Below, piece by piece: positions 1 through 13,302 of a stretch of DNA of 64,000 bases. The position numbers and the translations under genes are program-made. The stretch comes from Trematomus loennbergii. Its lineage: Eukaryota; Chordata; Actinopteri; Perciformes; Nototheniidae. Within the stretch, counting starts at the first letter, position 1, and the number at the start of each line of letters is the position of its first letter. A model generated the notes under the pieces. That model was given only the letters and a program-made list of their open reading frames with translations, had not been told where the DNA came from and searched no databases. The stretch spans positions 124,001-188,000 of the forward strand of contig JAAOOA010000121.1 of the NCBI GenBank assembly GCA_012861695.1. The letters are read 5' to 3'.

Positions 1-873
1 AGCCTTCCATCTGTGCACAGACTTATCTCGTGCCCTCATTGGTCATGTGCGCGTTCGTGTGTGTTGGAGGAGGGGCTCTGTAAGGAAGTGGCAGATTTTT
101 TCCGGCTGTGTATTTCAAATTCTAGCGATCTCGAGCTGGTTTCTCCAAAATTACCTACCCCACCTTTAATTAAATATCTGCCACGACATAAGTAACCGGA
201 TCAAAGTAACATTACGTACAGTCCGCGGCACTGTGAGTGCAGACGTCGATGTGTCCCATTATCATTCATATCATATCACATCATAATGTATCATATATTT
301 CCTTATCTGAGTCAGCTGAGCCGTATCTGGCCGTGCAACACTCACAGTGTCACTTACTGTATGCAGAAGTATTATTTAAGCAACACATTAAGTTGACGAA
401 ACACTCGAGTCAAATGTAATTAAAGTCAGATCCACTCGTGTCTTGGACGGGGCAGTGATATCATAAACCTGTTAATGTACGCATTCAAACGCTTTTTCTT
501 TTACCAGCTGTATTCACCTTGCAGGTGCAGCTATGTGGCTTTTATCCTGGATAAAGTGTTTAAGTCATGGATGTTTAAGTTTAACTTCTTCATATTTGAC
601 TAATATTAAAGTTCACTTTTCATTCAGGAAGTATGACGCTGCGCTGTCAGTACGCTTGTCCATGTTTGTGATTGGTCGAATGCTCCAGATACCACCCCTT
701 TCATGTGAACGTGCACCTAACTAGATAGGACACGGCTGGCTTGAGCGATCCACTTGATAACCAGCGTCGTAGGACCGCTTAGTGAGAGCGCGCATGTTTT
801 GGATTAGGCCAACCGGCTAACTCAAACATATCCAGGTTATGTTGAACCAGCTTCGTAGTACAGGCCTCTGATC
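1..873 (-). mobile_element. TIR-type repeat unit, inverted copy cut by the left edge
   Basis: This matches, in reverse complement, the repeat units at 56330-57079, 60426-61350 and 62686-63762 (for example the shared block at 725-870 versus 56330-56480). It ends with the unit's terminal motif cttcgtagtacaggcct. The other end lies outside the window. No coding capacity is seen, so it is probably a non-autonomous DNA transposon or a satellite-like derivative. Confidence 0.75.
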
Positions 874-1382
874 TTCTGCAGGTCAACTCAAAGTTGCTGA
901 TCAACCTTGTACCTTGGTATTCAAGCCAAACCAGGACTCTCTATGGAGTTATAAGTGAAAGCATTGTCTGAATCCCTAAACGTATCCAAGAATGGGCACA
1001 ACAAAGCAGACATAGAACACAAGGGCAAAACTCTAAAAGGATGCAGATGTAGATCAAGGCCTCAAATGTCCATACCTGCTTGGCACTTCAACCCAACATA
1101 TTTTGGTGAGCCCAAAACCTTTCAAATATCCCCATCTTCAAACAATCACCGGTGAGAGAGGTAGCTTTGACTCAGCAGTGTACAAAGTTACAATGGATTT
1201 GAATGCTGGCCATTTTTTATAAGGAAAAAGTACCAAAGTGTCCATTTTATGCTCAGTATGATTGGTTCTCTGCTATCACACTATGGGACTATGGCTAAAT
1301 CCGTTTATATATCAAAGCCCATAGATTGCAAAGTACAAAGTGCTTTGTGGGACTTTACAGGAAGTTATAAACATGAACTCAC
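874..1382. other. palmd intron sequence, nothing recognised
   Basis: Lies between the edge repeat and the last exon I could place. No motif, repeat or conserved coding block was recognised on either strand. Confidence 0.5.
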
Positions 1383-2685
<1,303 letters not shown>

Positions 2686-3149
2686 ACTGCTGCACCAGAG
2701 AGTCAAACTGAGAAGAAAAGAGACAATTTTAGATACCATAATTATTTCACCAAAAAACTGCTCAGTTTTAAAGACACTCAAAATATCCGCTGTCCCGCTA
2801 ATTTAAAGATCCCATGTCATGGCCATTTCTACTGATCATAATTCCATTGTTGAGGTCTACTAGAATAGATTTACATTGTTCAATGTTCCAAACTCACATT
2901 GGTTTCTCATACAGCATCTCTGTATAGTATGTGTATTCACTCTCTGTCCTAAACGCTTGTTGGAGCTCCTGCCCCCCCCTCCCTATGAGCCCACTGTGCT
3001 CTGATTGGCAGCTCGCCCACTCTGTTCTGATGAGTCCACCACTGTTACAGCTGAACATCAGTGATTATGTGTTACAATGGCGTTTGTTAGCAACCAGGAA
3101 CAGACACCAGTAATGACAAACAGATGAGAATGCTGCGTGGGGTCTGGGT

Positions 3150-3560
3150 GCCGTGTTGGCGGGACGCTAGCCCACACAAGCCGGCAATTCCAACACTACT
3201 TATGGCAAATGTCCGTTCACTGGATGGACAACGTACGTCTACTACGATCAACCCAGCGTAAGGTGAGGGACTGATGTGTTTACGTGTTCACGGAAACATG
3301 GCTTCACAAGAACATCCCGGACTCCGCTATTCAGATAGACAAGCTAACATGCTACCGAGCAGACAGGAACAAAGATAGCGGGGGGAATAAGACTCAGGGC
3401 GGCGGTGTGTGTGTGTGTGTACATCAGTGACGCTTGGTGTTGAGACACTGTTGTTGTTAGCCAACACTGTTCGCCACTGGTGGAGTTTATGGTTCTAAAG
3501 TGCCTGCCGATGGAGTTTAGTGATTCTTTGGCAGCTGTATATATCCCCCCAAACCCCAGC
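3150..3560 (+). mobile_element. L2 LINE fragment: endonuclease region (palmd intron 1)
   Basis: Broken frames give LLANVRSLDG-like, ETWLH-like and LAAVYIPPNP-like segments. These are typical of the endonuclease domain of fish L2 elements. The fragment carries several stops and a short GT repeat at 3405-3420. It stops where the next element begins and resumes at about 4673, with the intervening part of the LINE missing. Confidence 0.6.
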
Positions 3561-4672
3561 ATTCACACCAACGGTGTTTCAGGGCCGGTTCGGAGCTGGA
3601 GCTTGAAAAGCACCGGGTTTTCCTGTTCACACCGCAGCGGAGCAGCCTCTAAGCTCCGGAATCCGGTTCGTTTCGAGCACCAAAAAGTTGTCCGTCTAGA
3701 TGCAAGAACCGCATACGTCACGCTTACGTCGGAGGGGGGCGAGATTAACCTGAGATAACAGTTAAGGCGAGTACGGCAAATAAAAGTTGTAACAAGCAGT
3801 AGTGCTGAGCAAAGTGACTAGAACGCAACCACACACTTGTAAAAAAAACACACTTTATAAAGTCAGGCAACACTAACCAGGCTTCGTGTGATTCTGTTTA
3901 TTTGTACCTTACTTTGACCATCCGTTCACTGTTATTGATCATTGTGGAGAGCAGGCAGACGTTTTGTTTGTTATTATAGCAGCTATCGGATGGAATCAAT
4001 ACATGGGCTGCACAGGTTGTCATGTCCGACTATCACAAGTAGAATCATAATGAAAAATACCCGGTAAAATGTGCCTGTAGAAAACGGCTTAGCAAGTAGT
4101 CAGTTTAGCTTCGGTTGCTATGCTAACATCACCCATGTTATACCAGAGAACTTTCATAACAGCGTTGTGATGCCAAACAGCATCAATTCAGACTGACACA
4201 CATTCACTTAAGGGGAACTGGGGATATGTATCAGCTGCTTGTGTGACAGTCAGACAGTGAATACTTTAGAGCCGTGTGAGCTAACCCGGAGCTAACGGAG
4301 AATAAACTCCCGTGGAAGAGCAGCCAGCACTGCAGCGGTCGGTAAATGCTGAAACACATTAATAAACAATGAACCACGGCACTCTGGAGAAAAGTATAAG
4401 GTTGGAGAAGTCGTTATTTAATTTAATCTGGCTTCGTATGATTAAAAGCAACACGATCATCGACCCGACGCAGTCCCCGGCTCGTTGTTGTTGTGAGCTC
4501 CGTTGGGGAGAAAATCAGCGACGTAAACTGTGACGTCATGACGCAGCAGCGGCAGCAACAGTCGGGCTCTGAGCGGTGTGAACAGAGCGGGAGCTGAACC
4601 GAAGAACCGGTTCTGAACCAGAAAAGCTCTAGCACGGAGCTAGAACGGAAAAACCTTGGTGTGAAAGGGGTA
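3558..4672. mobile_element. Non-autonomous DNA transposon inside the L2
   Basis: The ends are imperfect inverted repeats: left TTCACACCAAC..GGAGCTGGAGC, right (reverse complement) TTCACACCAAGG..CTAGCTCC, each with a GGTTC-rich inner block. About 1.1 kb. No transposase was seen. It sits between two parts of one L2 copy. Exact borders and target duplication were not resolved. Confidence 0.55.
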
Positions 4673-6960
4673 TCAGAGACTGCTTTGACACTACAGACTG
4701 GTCAAGCAGGCAGCCACATACAACCATCACACCAACATACAAGAATACACAGAGACAGTCACGGGCTACATCACCAAATGCATTGACGATGTGACACAAA
4801 ACAGAGCCATCACCATCCGGGCTAACCAGAAGCCATGGCTGACAGGGGAGGTCCACACGCTGCTGAAGGCCCGCAACATCGCCTTCAGAGCTGGAGATCC
4901 AGCTGGACTGAAAGCAGCCAGGGCTGACCTGTCCCGTGGCATCAGGAAAGCAAAACAAGAATACACCCGAAAAATTACAGGACATTTCAAGGATAGCGGG
5001 ACTCACGGAGCCTGTGGCAGGGCATAAGGACCCTAACGGACTACAAACTACCGCCACAGACCTGTGACAGTCACACCTCCCTGCTCAACAACCTCAACGG
5101 CTTCTTTGCACGCTTTGAAGCACAGAACAACACACCTGCGCAGAAAACCACCCCCCCCCCCACCGACGACCAGGCTTTGCGTCTTTCACCAGCCAGTGTG
5201 AGGAGCACACTGCTGAGGATTAACCCCCGCAAGGCTGCAGGACCTGACAACATTCCTGGTCGTGTGCTGAGGGACTGCGCAGAAGAGCTCACAGATGTCC
5301 TCACAGACATCATCTCCTGAGCCAGGCTGTTGTTCCCTCGTGCTTCAAGGAAACCACCATCATTCCAGTGCCAAAGAAGTCATCTCCATCCGGCTTCAAC
5401 GACTACCGCCCCGTCGCACTAACCTCTATCATCATGAAGTGCTTCGAAAGGCTGGTCATGAAGCAGATCAAATCCACCCTCCCCCCATCGCTAGACCCGT
5501 TTCAGTTTCCCTACCGAGCTAAACGGTCCACAGAGGATGCAATCTCCTCCGCTCTCCACCCAGCCCTCACACACCTGGAAACTAAGACTAACGGCCCGTC
5601 CACACAGCGGCGTGCGTTGAAGCTTGCCGGCGGGGGGGGGCTGAAACTCGACCAACAACCAATCACATGAATCTCCCACCCCTGACACACAAGCAGCGGT
5701 TTGATTGGCTAGAGCTTGTACTGGCATATGATTTGATTGGCTGACGCTTCTGCCGAGGGCTTCAAAAGTTGAACATTGCTCAACTTTTGCAGCGAGCCAC
5801 GCCAGCAAAGCTTCCCACAATGCAGTTCGGCGAAAAGTGATGTCACCCCATTCAAAGTGAATGGTGAAGCTTTCAACGCACGCCGCTGTGTGGACGGGCC
5901 GTAAGACTAAGGACCCATATGTTAGAATGCTATTTATAGACTTCAGCTCAGCATTCAACACCATCATCCCCCAGCAGCTTGTACAAAAACGTACAGACCT
6001 GGGCCTCAGCCCCTCACTGGTTGCTGGACTTCCTCACAGAGAGACCACAAGCTGTACGGGTCAACAACAACACCTCAGACACCCTCATACTGAGTACGGG
6101 GGCCCCCCAAGGATGTGTGCTCAGCCCCTTCTCTTCACTCTGCTGACCCACGACTGCAAACCCATCTTCAGCACCAACCACATCATGAAGTATGCAGACG
6201 ACACTACTGTGGGGTCTCATCAGCAACAACGATGAGACTAACTACAGGAAGGAAGTGAACCAGCTGGCCCTGTGGTGCCAAAATAACAACCTCTTCCTCA
6301 ACCTGGAGAAAACAAAGGAGATAGTTGTTGACTTCAGGAGAACCCACTACCGACCCCCTCTCCCCCTGACCATCAACGGCGCAGGTGACCAGCACCAAAT
6401 TCCTTGGGGTGACCATCACTGATGACCTCACCTGGAAAAACAACACCACCGCTCTAGCGAAGAAAGCCCAGCAGCGCCTGTACTTCATCCGGAAGCTCAA
6501 GCGAGCCGGAGCATCACCCCCCATCATGCTGTCTTTTTACCGAGAGCATCCTCAGCAGCTGCATCACGCTGTGGTTCGGAAGCTGCACCGCCGCCGACCG
6601 CAAGAGCCTGCAGCGCATTGTGAACTCTGCCCAGAGGACCATCGGTGCCTCACTCCCCTCACTACAGGACATATACAACACCCGCCTCACCCGCAAAGCA
6701 CTCAGCATTGTGGGTGACTCCACCCACCCCTCAGCCTCCTGCCTTCAGGAAGAAGGTTCCTCAGCCTCAGCTCACGCACCTCCAGGCTGAGGAAAAGCTT
6801 CCTCCACCAGGCGGTCAGGTTGCTGAACTCTCTCCCCTCCCTCCCTCCTCCCTCTCTCCCCCTCTCTGACATCTCTCCCCTGAACTCTCCACCCTGCCTC
6901 CGACCTTTCTCCCCTGCCCCAAATGGTCCTGGAGTTTAACCCCCCCCCCCCCCCCCCCCA
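4673..6960 (+). mobile_element. L2 LINE: pre-RT and reverse transcriptase region, degenerate
   Basis: Broken frames encode [84 protein letters not shown] and MKYADDTTV, then LYFIRKLKRA. These are the ordered RT blocks of L2-type LINEs, including the YADD catalytic box near 6189. Several frameshifts and a 312-bp MITE (5591-5902) interrupt it. The 3' end is rich in CT, with a C run at 6941-6959. It lies antisense to palmd and is not functional. Confidence 0.85.
5591..5902. mobile_element. MITE inserted in the L2 reverse transcriptase
   Basis: Inverted repeats of about 35 bases (ACGGCCCGTCCACACAGCGG at each end, inward) flank about 310 bases with no coding capacity. The host sequence aagacta is repeated on both sides, so the L2 frame [15 protein letters not shown] is restored when the insert is removed. 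A 7-8 bp duplication fits the hAT superfamily. Confidence 0.85.
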
Positions 6961-7182
6961 CTCCGTGGATTGGTCCATTTGGACGTAGTTACGTCAATAT
7001 GACCAGGAAGAAAAATGGAAAAAGAAATCTCCAACGAGGCGTTCTGGGGCAGCATAGACAGGTCTTTTCTGTGTTAGAGTTTTACTCGCTACAGGGTTAC
7101 TTTGAGGGTTTGTGACTTTGCAGACACCACAGCTGTATTCAATCAGAGACAACTGGGGACAGAATCCTGCCTTAACTACAGC

Positions 7183-7217
<35 letters not shown>

Positions 7218-7250
7218 ACATGTATGTGTGTGTGTGTTGTGTGTGTGTGC
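7183..7250 (+). repeat. (GT)n microsatellite
   Basis: GT-rich run with slips, in palmd intron 1 past the L2 3' end. Confidence 0.9.
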
Positions 7251-7299
7251 GTGCATGTAAATGTGTGCCCCCATACAGTCTCAATTAGTGTTTTGATCA

Positions 7300-9820
7300 T
7301 GTTTTATTACTCCCTGAATATTTTAACATGAACAATAAATATTCATGTTAATTATAAATAATGTGACTCTAGATGTACTGTAAGGTATACTGGCAATGAC
7401 TGTTGATACATTCTTTTATTCTGTGAACTATATATCAAGAACGTACGAGCTGCTTTATCAGGAATATGTGTGACTTCCTGTTCACTGGGTAAACCTTTCT
7501 TTCTGTCAGGGTGTCAAGAGTGCTGTCTGCAGCTGTGGGTCATGTTACTGCCTTGTTTGTTTTTTTAATAGCTTTTTCTGTCGTTAAAATATAGCTTACA
7601 GCTAACCTTAAAAATATAGATTTCTGATCTTTTACTTTGACATGATGGATTTCCTAATTGCCTTTCTGCTCTGAATATAACAAAAGTTATTTTAAAGAAC
7701 TACAATCAGAAAAATATTGATGTCATCCCCTTCCCCCTTTACCAGTCCATGACCTCATCATCAAAGCCCCTCGATAACCCATGACCTGTTAATCGTCCTC
7801 AGTTTATTAGCATGTTCAGAGTTAAACACTTTACATGAGAGCTGGATACATCATAAATGACACTGTTTGTTCAACTGTTCAACACCCTGTTTTAGGGCGC
7901 ACAACAGACATGTGTACAAATAATTCAACATTGTAGTGTGTGACTCAGTGAAATACTATCATAAAAAACAGATTGCTGGGTGATGTCGGTGAAGTGGTCT
8001 ACCGCTACACAGGTTCATATTGATTTAATACAAAATGAAAGAAATGTTAAATACACCACTTGTTTCCCTGCAGATTGTATATAGAGGAAGGCAGCCTGTG
8101 TTGGATATAGATGTGGGTCATAGTTGTTTAGAAGTCAGAGGGGGTTCAAACATGTTCACATTTATAAGGGGGTCGCGGGGTGAAGGGTATTCTTACAAAC
8201 TCATTCTATTTTCAGTGTGCCATGTGCCAAACTGAGTGCAAATCCTAGTGGCTGTGTAAGGCACACTACTAGCGTGGTAGCAATACTGCTGTATAGCCTG
8301 CAGCTAAACAGTATGCTAACATGTTATTGACCCACTGCCTCAGGTCAGGCAGGAGAAAAGGGACTTATATTAATTTTGCTCTGTGACCTTGATTGAAGGA
8401 GAGGGACTGCGTATTGTTCTGCCCTAACTTCCTCAAACAAGGCGTCAATCCTGTCAGCCTGAGGCAAGGGCTTAATCTGACCCACAGCACTCACACACTG
8501 TCAGTCAGTCAGGCACTTCACTATTTTACTTGTGACATACTTTCCTAAATGAAAGGAATACACATTTACCAACTAGACTGTGAGTAATCAATTATTCCCA
8601 CTCCTACAAAATAAAAGCAGAGTAGAGCTTATATCCGCCTGTCAGTCAGTCTGTCAGTAAACAGTGGGCAATCTGAGCTAATCTGCTCATGAGGCTGCTA
8701 ATCTGTGTAAACCATCTGCTTGCAGCTACGGTACAGACAGAAGGACCATGTGGGCCCATCAGTATCACTGACTGACCATGTGCTCAGTACCTGTCCACAC
8801 ATTCATATCCAACATGTTCTCATCAAGCGACTTCTAGAAGATTTTACTTTGTGTCAACAAATCGTCACTGCACTGGGCTCTATTTACTTTCAGCTTTTAA
8901 ATCCAATGAAAACTGTTATTTCTTCAATTAAATATTCAATATGAAACAAACAGTAGTTCAGTTGGCCTACTTTCTCAGAATGCAACAACTACCAACATTT
9001 ACTGCATTAAGTCACCGCATCCATGGCCAATTCATCAGTTCAGATACATCTTATTTCACTGAGGGTTGTATGTATCTGATATAGTAGGGAATACAATAGT
9101 GGGACCAACTGTAACACTGTGCTTTAAATAAAGAAAAGAAAATTAGATTAGTAGCATTTTGTCCAATCAACTTTAGACTCAGTAACCAAGAAGTCCTTAC
9201 AGAAGGAAACGTAACAAGAGACCTTCCACTTGGTTGAGCCATTGAACACATCATAGTTAAATCATGTATTTCACTGGCCAGGTAGTATACAGTGTTACCA
9301 ACCAGTGTCAAACAAAATAGGAAGCTATGCAAGGGAAATTGTGCTTTAGTCATTCGGGAATACATGCACTGGCTATGACCCTACAGTTCACCTATCCTAA
9401 ATCTCACAGTAATAATGTCAGTGTGTATTGAGTGAAGTGCACTCCCTTCACTGAAAGCACACTATAGGCAGAAGGGAAACTGAAGCTTAGACAGAATTAA
9501 GGAATTATCTCTCTGTGTGTAGCTCTTTATCTGAGAAATTAGTACATTGAACCCTCAGTTTAAAACATATTTCATATTTTAAACCTGGCTTCTATGCAAA
9601 TGTATGTGACCACGCTCATTTGACTCCCTGTTCGGCAGTTAAAGAGACTACACGTCAATATGCAGTAAGCAGCTACCTCTTCAAAGTGTTTTAGCCGAAG
9701 TTATGGAGCTATGAAACAATGTTGCTCAGAAGTCATTTGAATAGTTTTTTGTACATCTTATTACTTGTTAACACAGCTAAAACACGTTTTACTTCACACC
9801 GTTTATAAAATAAAGTCTGC
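7300..9820. other. palmd intron 1, no gene recognised
   Basis: AT-rich intronic sequence between the L2 and the presumed promoter. I found no exon-like block and no recognisable transposon ends. Short ORFs here look random. Confidence 0.5.
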
Positions 9821-9824
9821 CTAC

Positions 9825-9945
9825 CTCTCTCCTGCAACGCTCGCGACTCTGTCTGTCCGACTCCGCGGCGGGAGGCTCGCAGGTGGAGGGGGCGGGGCTG
9901 TGTGTGGCAGCTGATTGACAGTTGTCTGTCCTCCTGTCAGCCAAT
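9825..9945 (-). promoter_or_regulatory. palmd: Probable palmd promoter and non-coding first exon
   Basis: This is an island of CpG-rich sequence in AT-rich surroundings. It contains a GC box (gggggcgggg, 9888-9897), a CCAAT motif at 9941-9945 (ATTGG on the minus strand) and a possible donor AGAGAG|GTAGGC ending at 9825 on the minus strand. Since the first coding exon of palmd starts with an acceptor and a short 5' UTR, a non-coding exon must lie upstream. This island is the best candidate. The transcription start is not defined. Confidence 0.45.
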
Positions 9946-11678
9946 AGCAGCAAAACTGTTGAAGGGACACTAACAACAATATGTACATATTTCTATTATA
10001 AATGTTGGCAGCCTTGTTCAAATGTTGTAAGGCTTTACTGTCAAAAGAATAATAGCTACAACTTAGTGGTTGGTAATGGAATTCTGAAGTCCAAGGCTTT
10101 TGCAACTTTTGAGAATACAATGCACTTAAAATAGTGCCACAAATGCTGAGAAATGACACAATGTTGCAAGTCAAATGCTTGCAGGAGTGAGTAAAATATG
10201 TAGTACACGTTAAAACAGAAAAGAATGTTCAATTAAATACTGTAGAGTGAATTAAAATGCTTCTTATAATATTAGTAATATAATAAACACATACAAATGT
10301 TAATTGTAAACAGATGTATTTGCTATAAACAAATTAATGCGAAGACACTTAACAAAACTGATTAATATTTATTACTGAATTAGGCAAGGTATAGTTGGAT
10401 AAACATATCATTGGAATGACCAAAACTCATCTTTAAAAGGCTTTACAATTAAAAAAAAATGGTAGATATAAGTTGTTATACATTTGTGTAAAGGCAAAAT
10501 ACTGCTGAAATATATACAAAGTAGTTGTGATGATGTTCTTGTGTACTGCATTTGTCTCTGCAGCAGTCAGCTGAGTGAGCTGAGTGAGCAGCAGATGGGA
10601 GGCTTGTATGATGAATATACCCTCTCTGCTCCTCCTGTGGAAGCTGGGTATGCTGCACTACCTGCTTTACACAACACATGACTATCTGTCACTATCAGGG
10701 GACATGCATTACACATAGCTATAATCAGAATCAGAGATCCTTTATCCGTCCCACAGAGGGGAAATGTACTTTGTTACAGCAAAAGATAAAGATGAAAATA
10801 AAAGACTATTACATAAAAAGGCATGCACATAAAAAGAACAAATACAAATGAATGTACACATTCAAGGTAGAAAAAGATAAGTAGCAGTATTAAATACAAA
10901 ATGAAGTGGAACATTTAGAAAGTGTAGTAGTGTAGCAGCCTGATAACAGTAGTCAAAGTATATTTTTACACATTTACATATTCAAGTTATTATTGTTTAA
11001 ATAGTTATTGTTATATCAACATTGTCATTGTTAATGTATTATTGCTGCTATAATAACATAATAATATAATTTGTAAAATTACAATGTAGTATTATAATGA
11101 TTTTATGAATGAATAATTACCCTTATCGGAAGGTTCCTTTGTTAAACACAGTTTTCTTTTAGAAACCAGAAAGGGTTGAATGTACTCCTGGATTAGAATA
11201 AACACAGCTCTGCACATGTCATTCAAATGTCACATTTAGTTAAGCATGATTTATATCAGCGTACATCTTTACTAACACACTTTATATTTGTAACTTCTAA
11301 ATGTTTTCTCTTCTGATCCACAGAGCACAGAAAGTCAAACATCAGGAACAGAAAATCCATCAAAGCAGTAACAATGTCAAAAGATAAGGAAGTTAGTGAA
11401 GCCCCATCTGTTTGTAATCACATATAAAGAAAGCAATCATTACAGCTACATGGCACATGGGCCTGTGACCAAAGACATTACTAACTCTACCGCTATGTGA
11501 CTTAGGATTCATTTGAACAGGACCACATAACTAAGGACAACATATCACATTTCAGACTGGCTGATAAAACCAACATTATTCAGTAACATCTGAGACATTT
11601 CTTTAAGATGAGAATTGCACACAAAATAAATAATCTCTTGACTGGCCTGTGAGTGTGAGTGATACACAACACTGTTCT
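9946..11678. other. Intergenic sequence between palmd and plppr5
   Basis: AT-rich. A common fish repeat tail (atcagaatcagagatcc.., fed by tttatccgtccc) is seen at about 10725-10800. Otherwise nothing is recognised. Confidence 0.5.
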
Positions 11679-11682
11679 TTAA

Positions 11683-12285
11683 AGGTCACCTATTACGCAA
11701 AATCCACTGTTCAGAGGGGACACGTATCTCTTCTACATCAACATGTGTCCCCTCTGTCATCCCTCTGTAAGAGTACACAGAGACATCATCACATGTGTCC
11801 CCTCTGTGTAAAGAGACTCTCTCTTTACACAGAGGGGACACGTGTCTCTTCTAAATCACCATGTGTCCCCTCTGTGTAAAGAGACTCTCTCTTTCCACAG
11901 AGGGGACACGTGTCTCTTCTACATCAACATGTGTCCCCTCTGTGGAAAGAGACTCTCTCTTCACACAGAGGGGACACGTGTCTCTTCTACATCAACATGT
12001 GTCCCCTCTGTGGAAAGAGACTCTGAAAGTTTCAGGAACAAAGATTCTCTCTCTTTTTCTCCTGATCCATTTATATAAAAACCTGTCTGAAAATGAGCTG
12101 ATCAGATTTTGGCCACTTTGTGATGTCACAATGTTTTGGGGGGTTGTGTAACCATTAGCCAATCACCAACCAAGGTGCTGGGATTATGGGATGCTTTGGT
12201 GTTTCAGCCAAACACCTCAGAGACAGGTTCTGTATATATCTGAGACCTGTGATATATTGTTGGAAAAGAGTATACTAGGGGACCT
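11683..12285. mobile_element. TTAA-flanked MITE with palindromic tandem units
   Basis: The termini aggtcacct / aggggacct are short inverted repeats, each directly flanked by TTAA (11679-11682 and 12286-12289). This is the target site of piggyBac-like and Kolobok-like elements. Inside, at about 11794-12020, three units of about 68-70 bp repeat. Each is self-complementary (gtgtcccctctg..cagaggggacac), so every unit can form a hairpin. Relatives of the termini occur near 32945 and 44310. Confidence 0.75.
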
Positions 12286-12289
12286 TTAA

Positions 12290-13270
12290 AACATATTCAC
12301 CAGTTGTAACAGGAAGACAAATCACATAGTACAGGACACAGCAGGAGAAGGAAGTAGTTCATGTCATGTTTCACTATTGAACAAACAGACTAACATGCAA
12401 ACTACAAACAAAGCTGAATAACACCAACAAGATCAGAAGTGATTCTACCAACTCACCATGTTGAGATGACATGAGATGAGCATTCTGTTTTAAAGATGTT
12501 CTATTTGTTAGAAAAAGTGTTGAACGTTGCTCCTGCTTGTAGTCAAGGACAGCAGGAGGCACACTATGACCCTTCATAAGCAACATGTAATCACTAACTT
12601 GATTGCATGGTTTCCCTTTAAACACCTGATTGATTCCTACAGTATATATATGACTTCATAGTCCACTGTTTTACTGAATTGGCCCAGAGGTGTTAAATCT
12701 TCGCCTTGGAGGGTTCTCGGATTGGGAAACAATAAAGCATAATATGGATCCTACACAAAAAAGGGTGTATATTATAAGGTATTATTATCATTATTAACTG
12801 CTAAAAACATCTATCAGGCCCGTGGGCCTCATTTTGGACGGCCTGCATTAGACATTGTTTGCAAAGTGTATGTTTATAACCTCAGGATAAAGGCGCTACA
12901 AGCACCATTTACAATAAAGCTCCAACGTATCAGATATCTTTATATAGGAAAACAAATGAAAACTTTTTGTCAGAGTCAATAAAACATTTGTGATTAACTG
13001 ATTTGATTTCTTCTTCTTTTCTTTTCCTTGCCTGCCAAATGTCCCTCTGGGAGAGGAGCTCCCTCTTCCTGTTGTCTAAAACAGAGCAACCAATAAAGCA
13101 GATCATCAACTGAACTTGGCAGCACACAATGGGAAATCACATGAAGTTCATATAAAGCTGGTAACAAGTGATTGTTTAATGCAATAAGCATCTTAGAAAG
13201 ATTAAGGCCCAAGTGTGACGTAGAATAGGTGACTTTCATCTCCCCTTGTTCAGGAGAGAGGGGGGGTCAT
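12290..13270. other. Probable plppr5 3' UTR and downstream sequence
   Basis: AT-rich sequence directly after the plppr5 stop on the minus strand. No other gene was recognised. Confidence 0.4.
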
Positions 13271-13272
13271 AG

Positions 13273-13302
13273 TCATGTGACTTCTGTGCAGGATCCTGGG
13301 CT
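13273..13302 (-). CDS. plppr5: plppr5 exon 6 (C-terminus and stop)
   Basis: Thirty bases after a ctatag acceptor encode SPGSCTEVT and a stop. PLPPR1 and PLPPR5 end in a very similar EVT tail, which supports this short exon. Confidence 0.7.
   Translation of the reverse strand, partial: SPGSCTEVT

Noticed and set aside
5491..5967. 158-codon minus-strand frame
   Set aside because: Runs antisense through the L2 and across the MITE insertion. No protein-like domain.
9051..9365. 104-codon minus-strand frame in the palmd intron
   Set aside because: No recognisable motif, AT-rich composition and no splice signals in matching phase.
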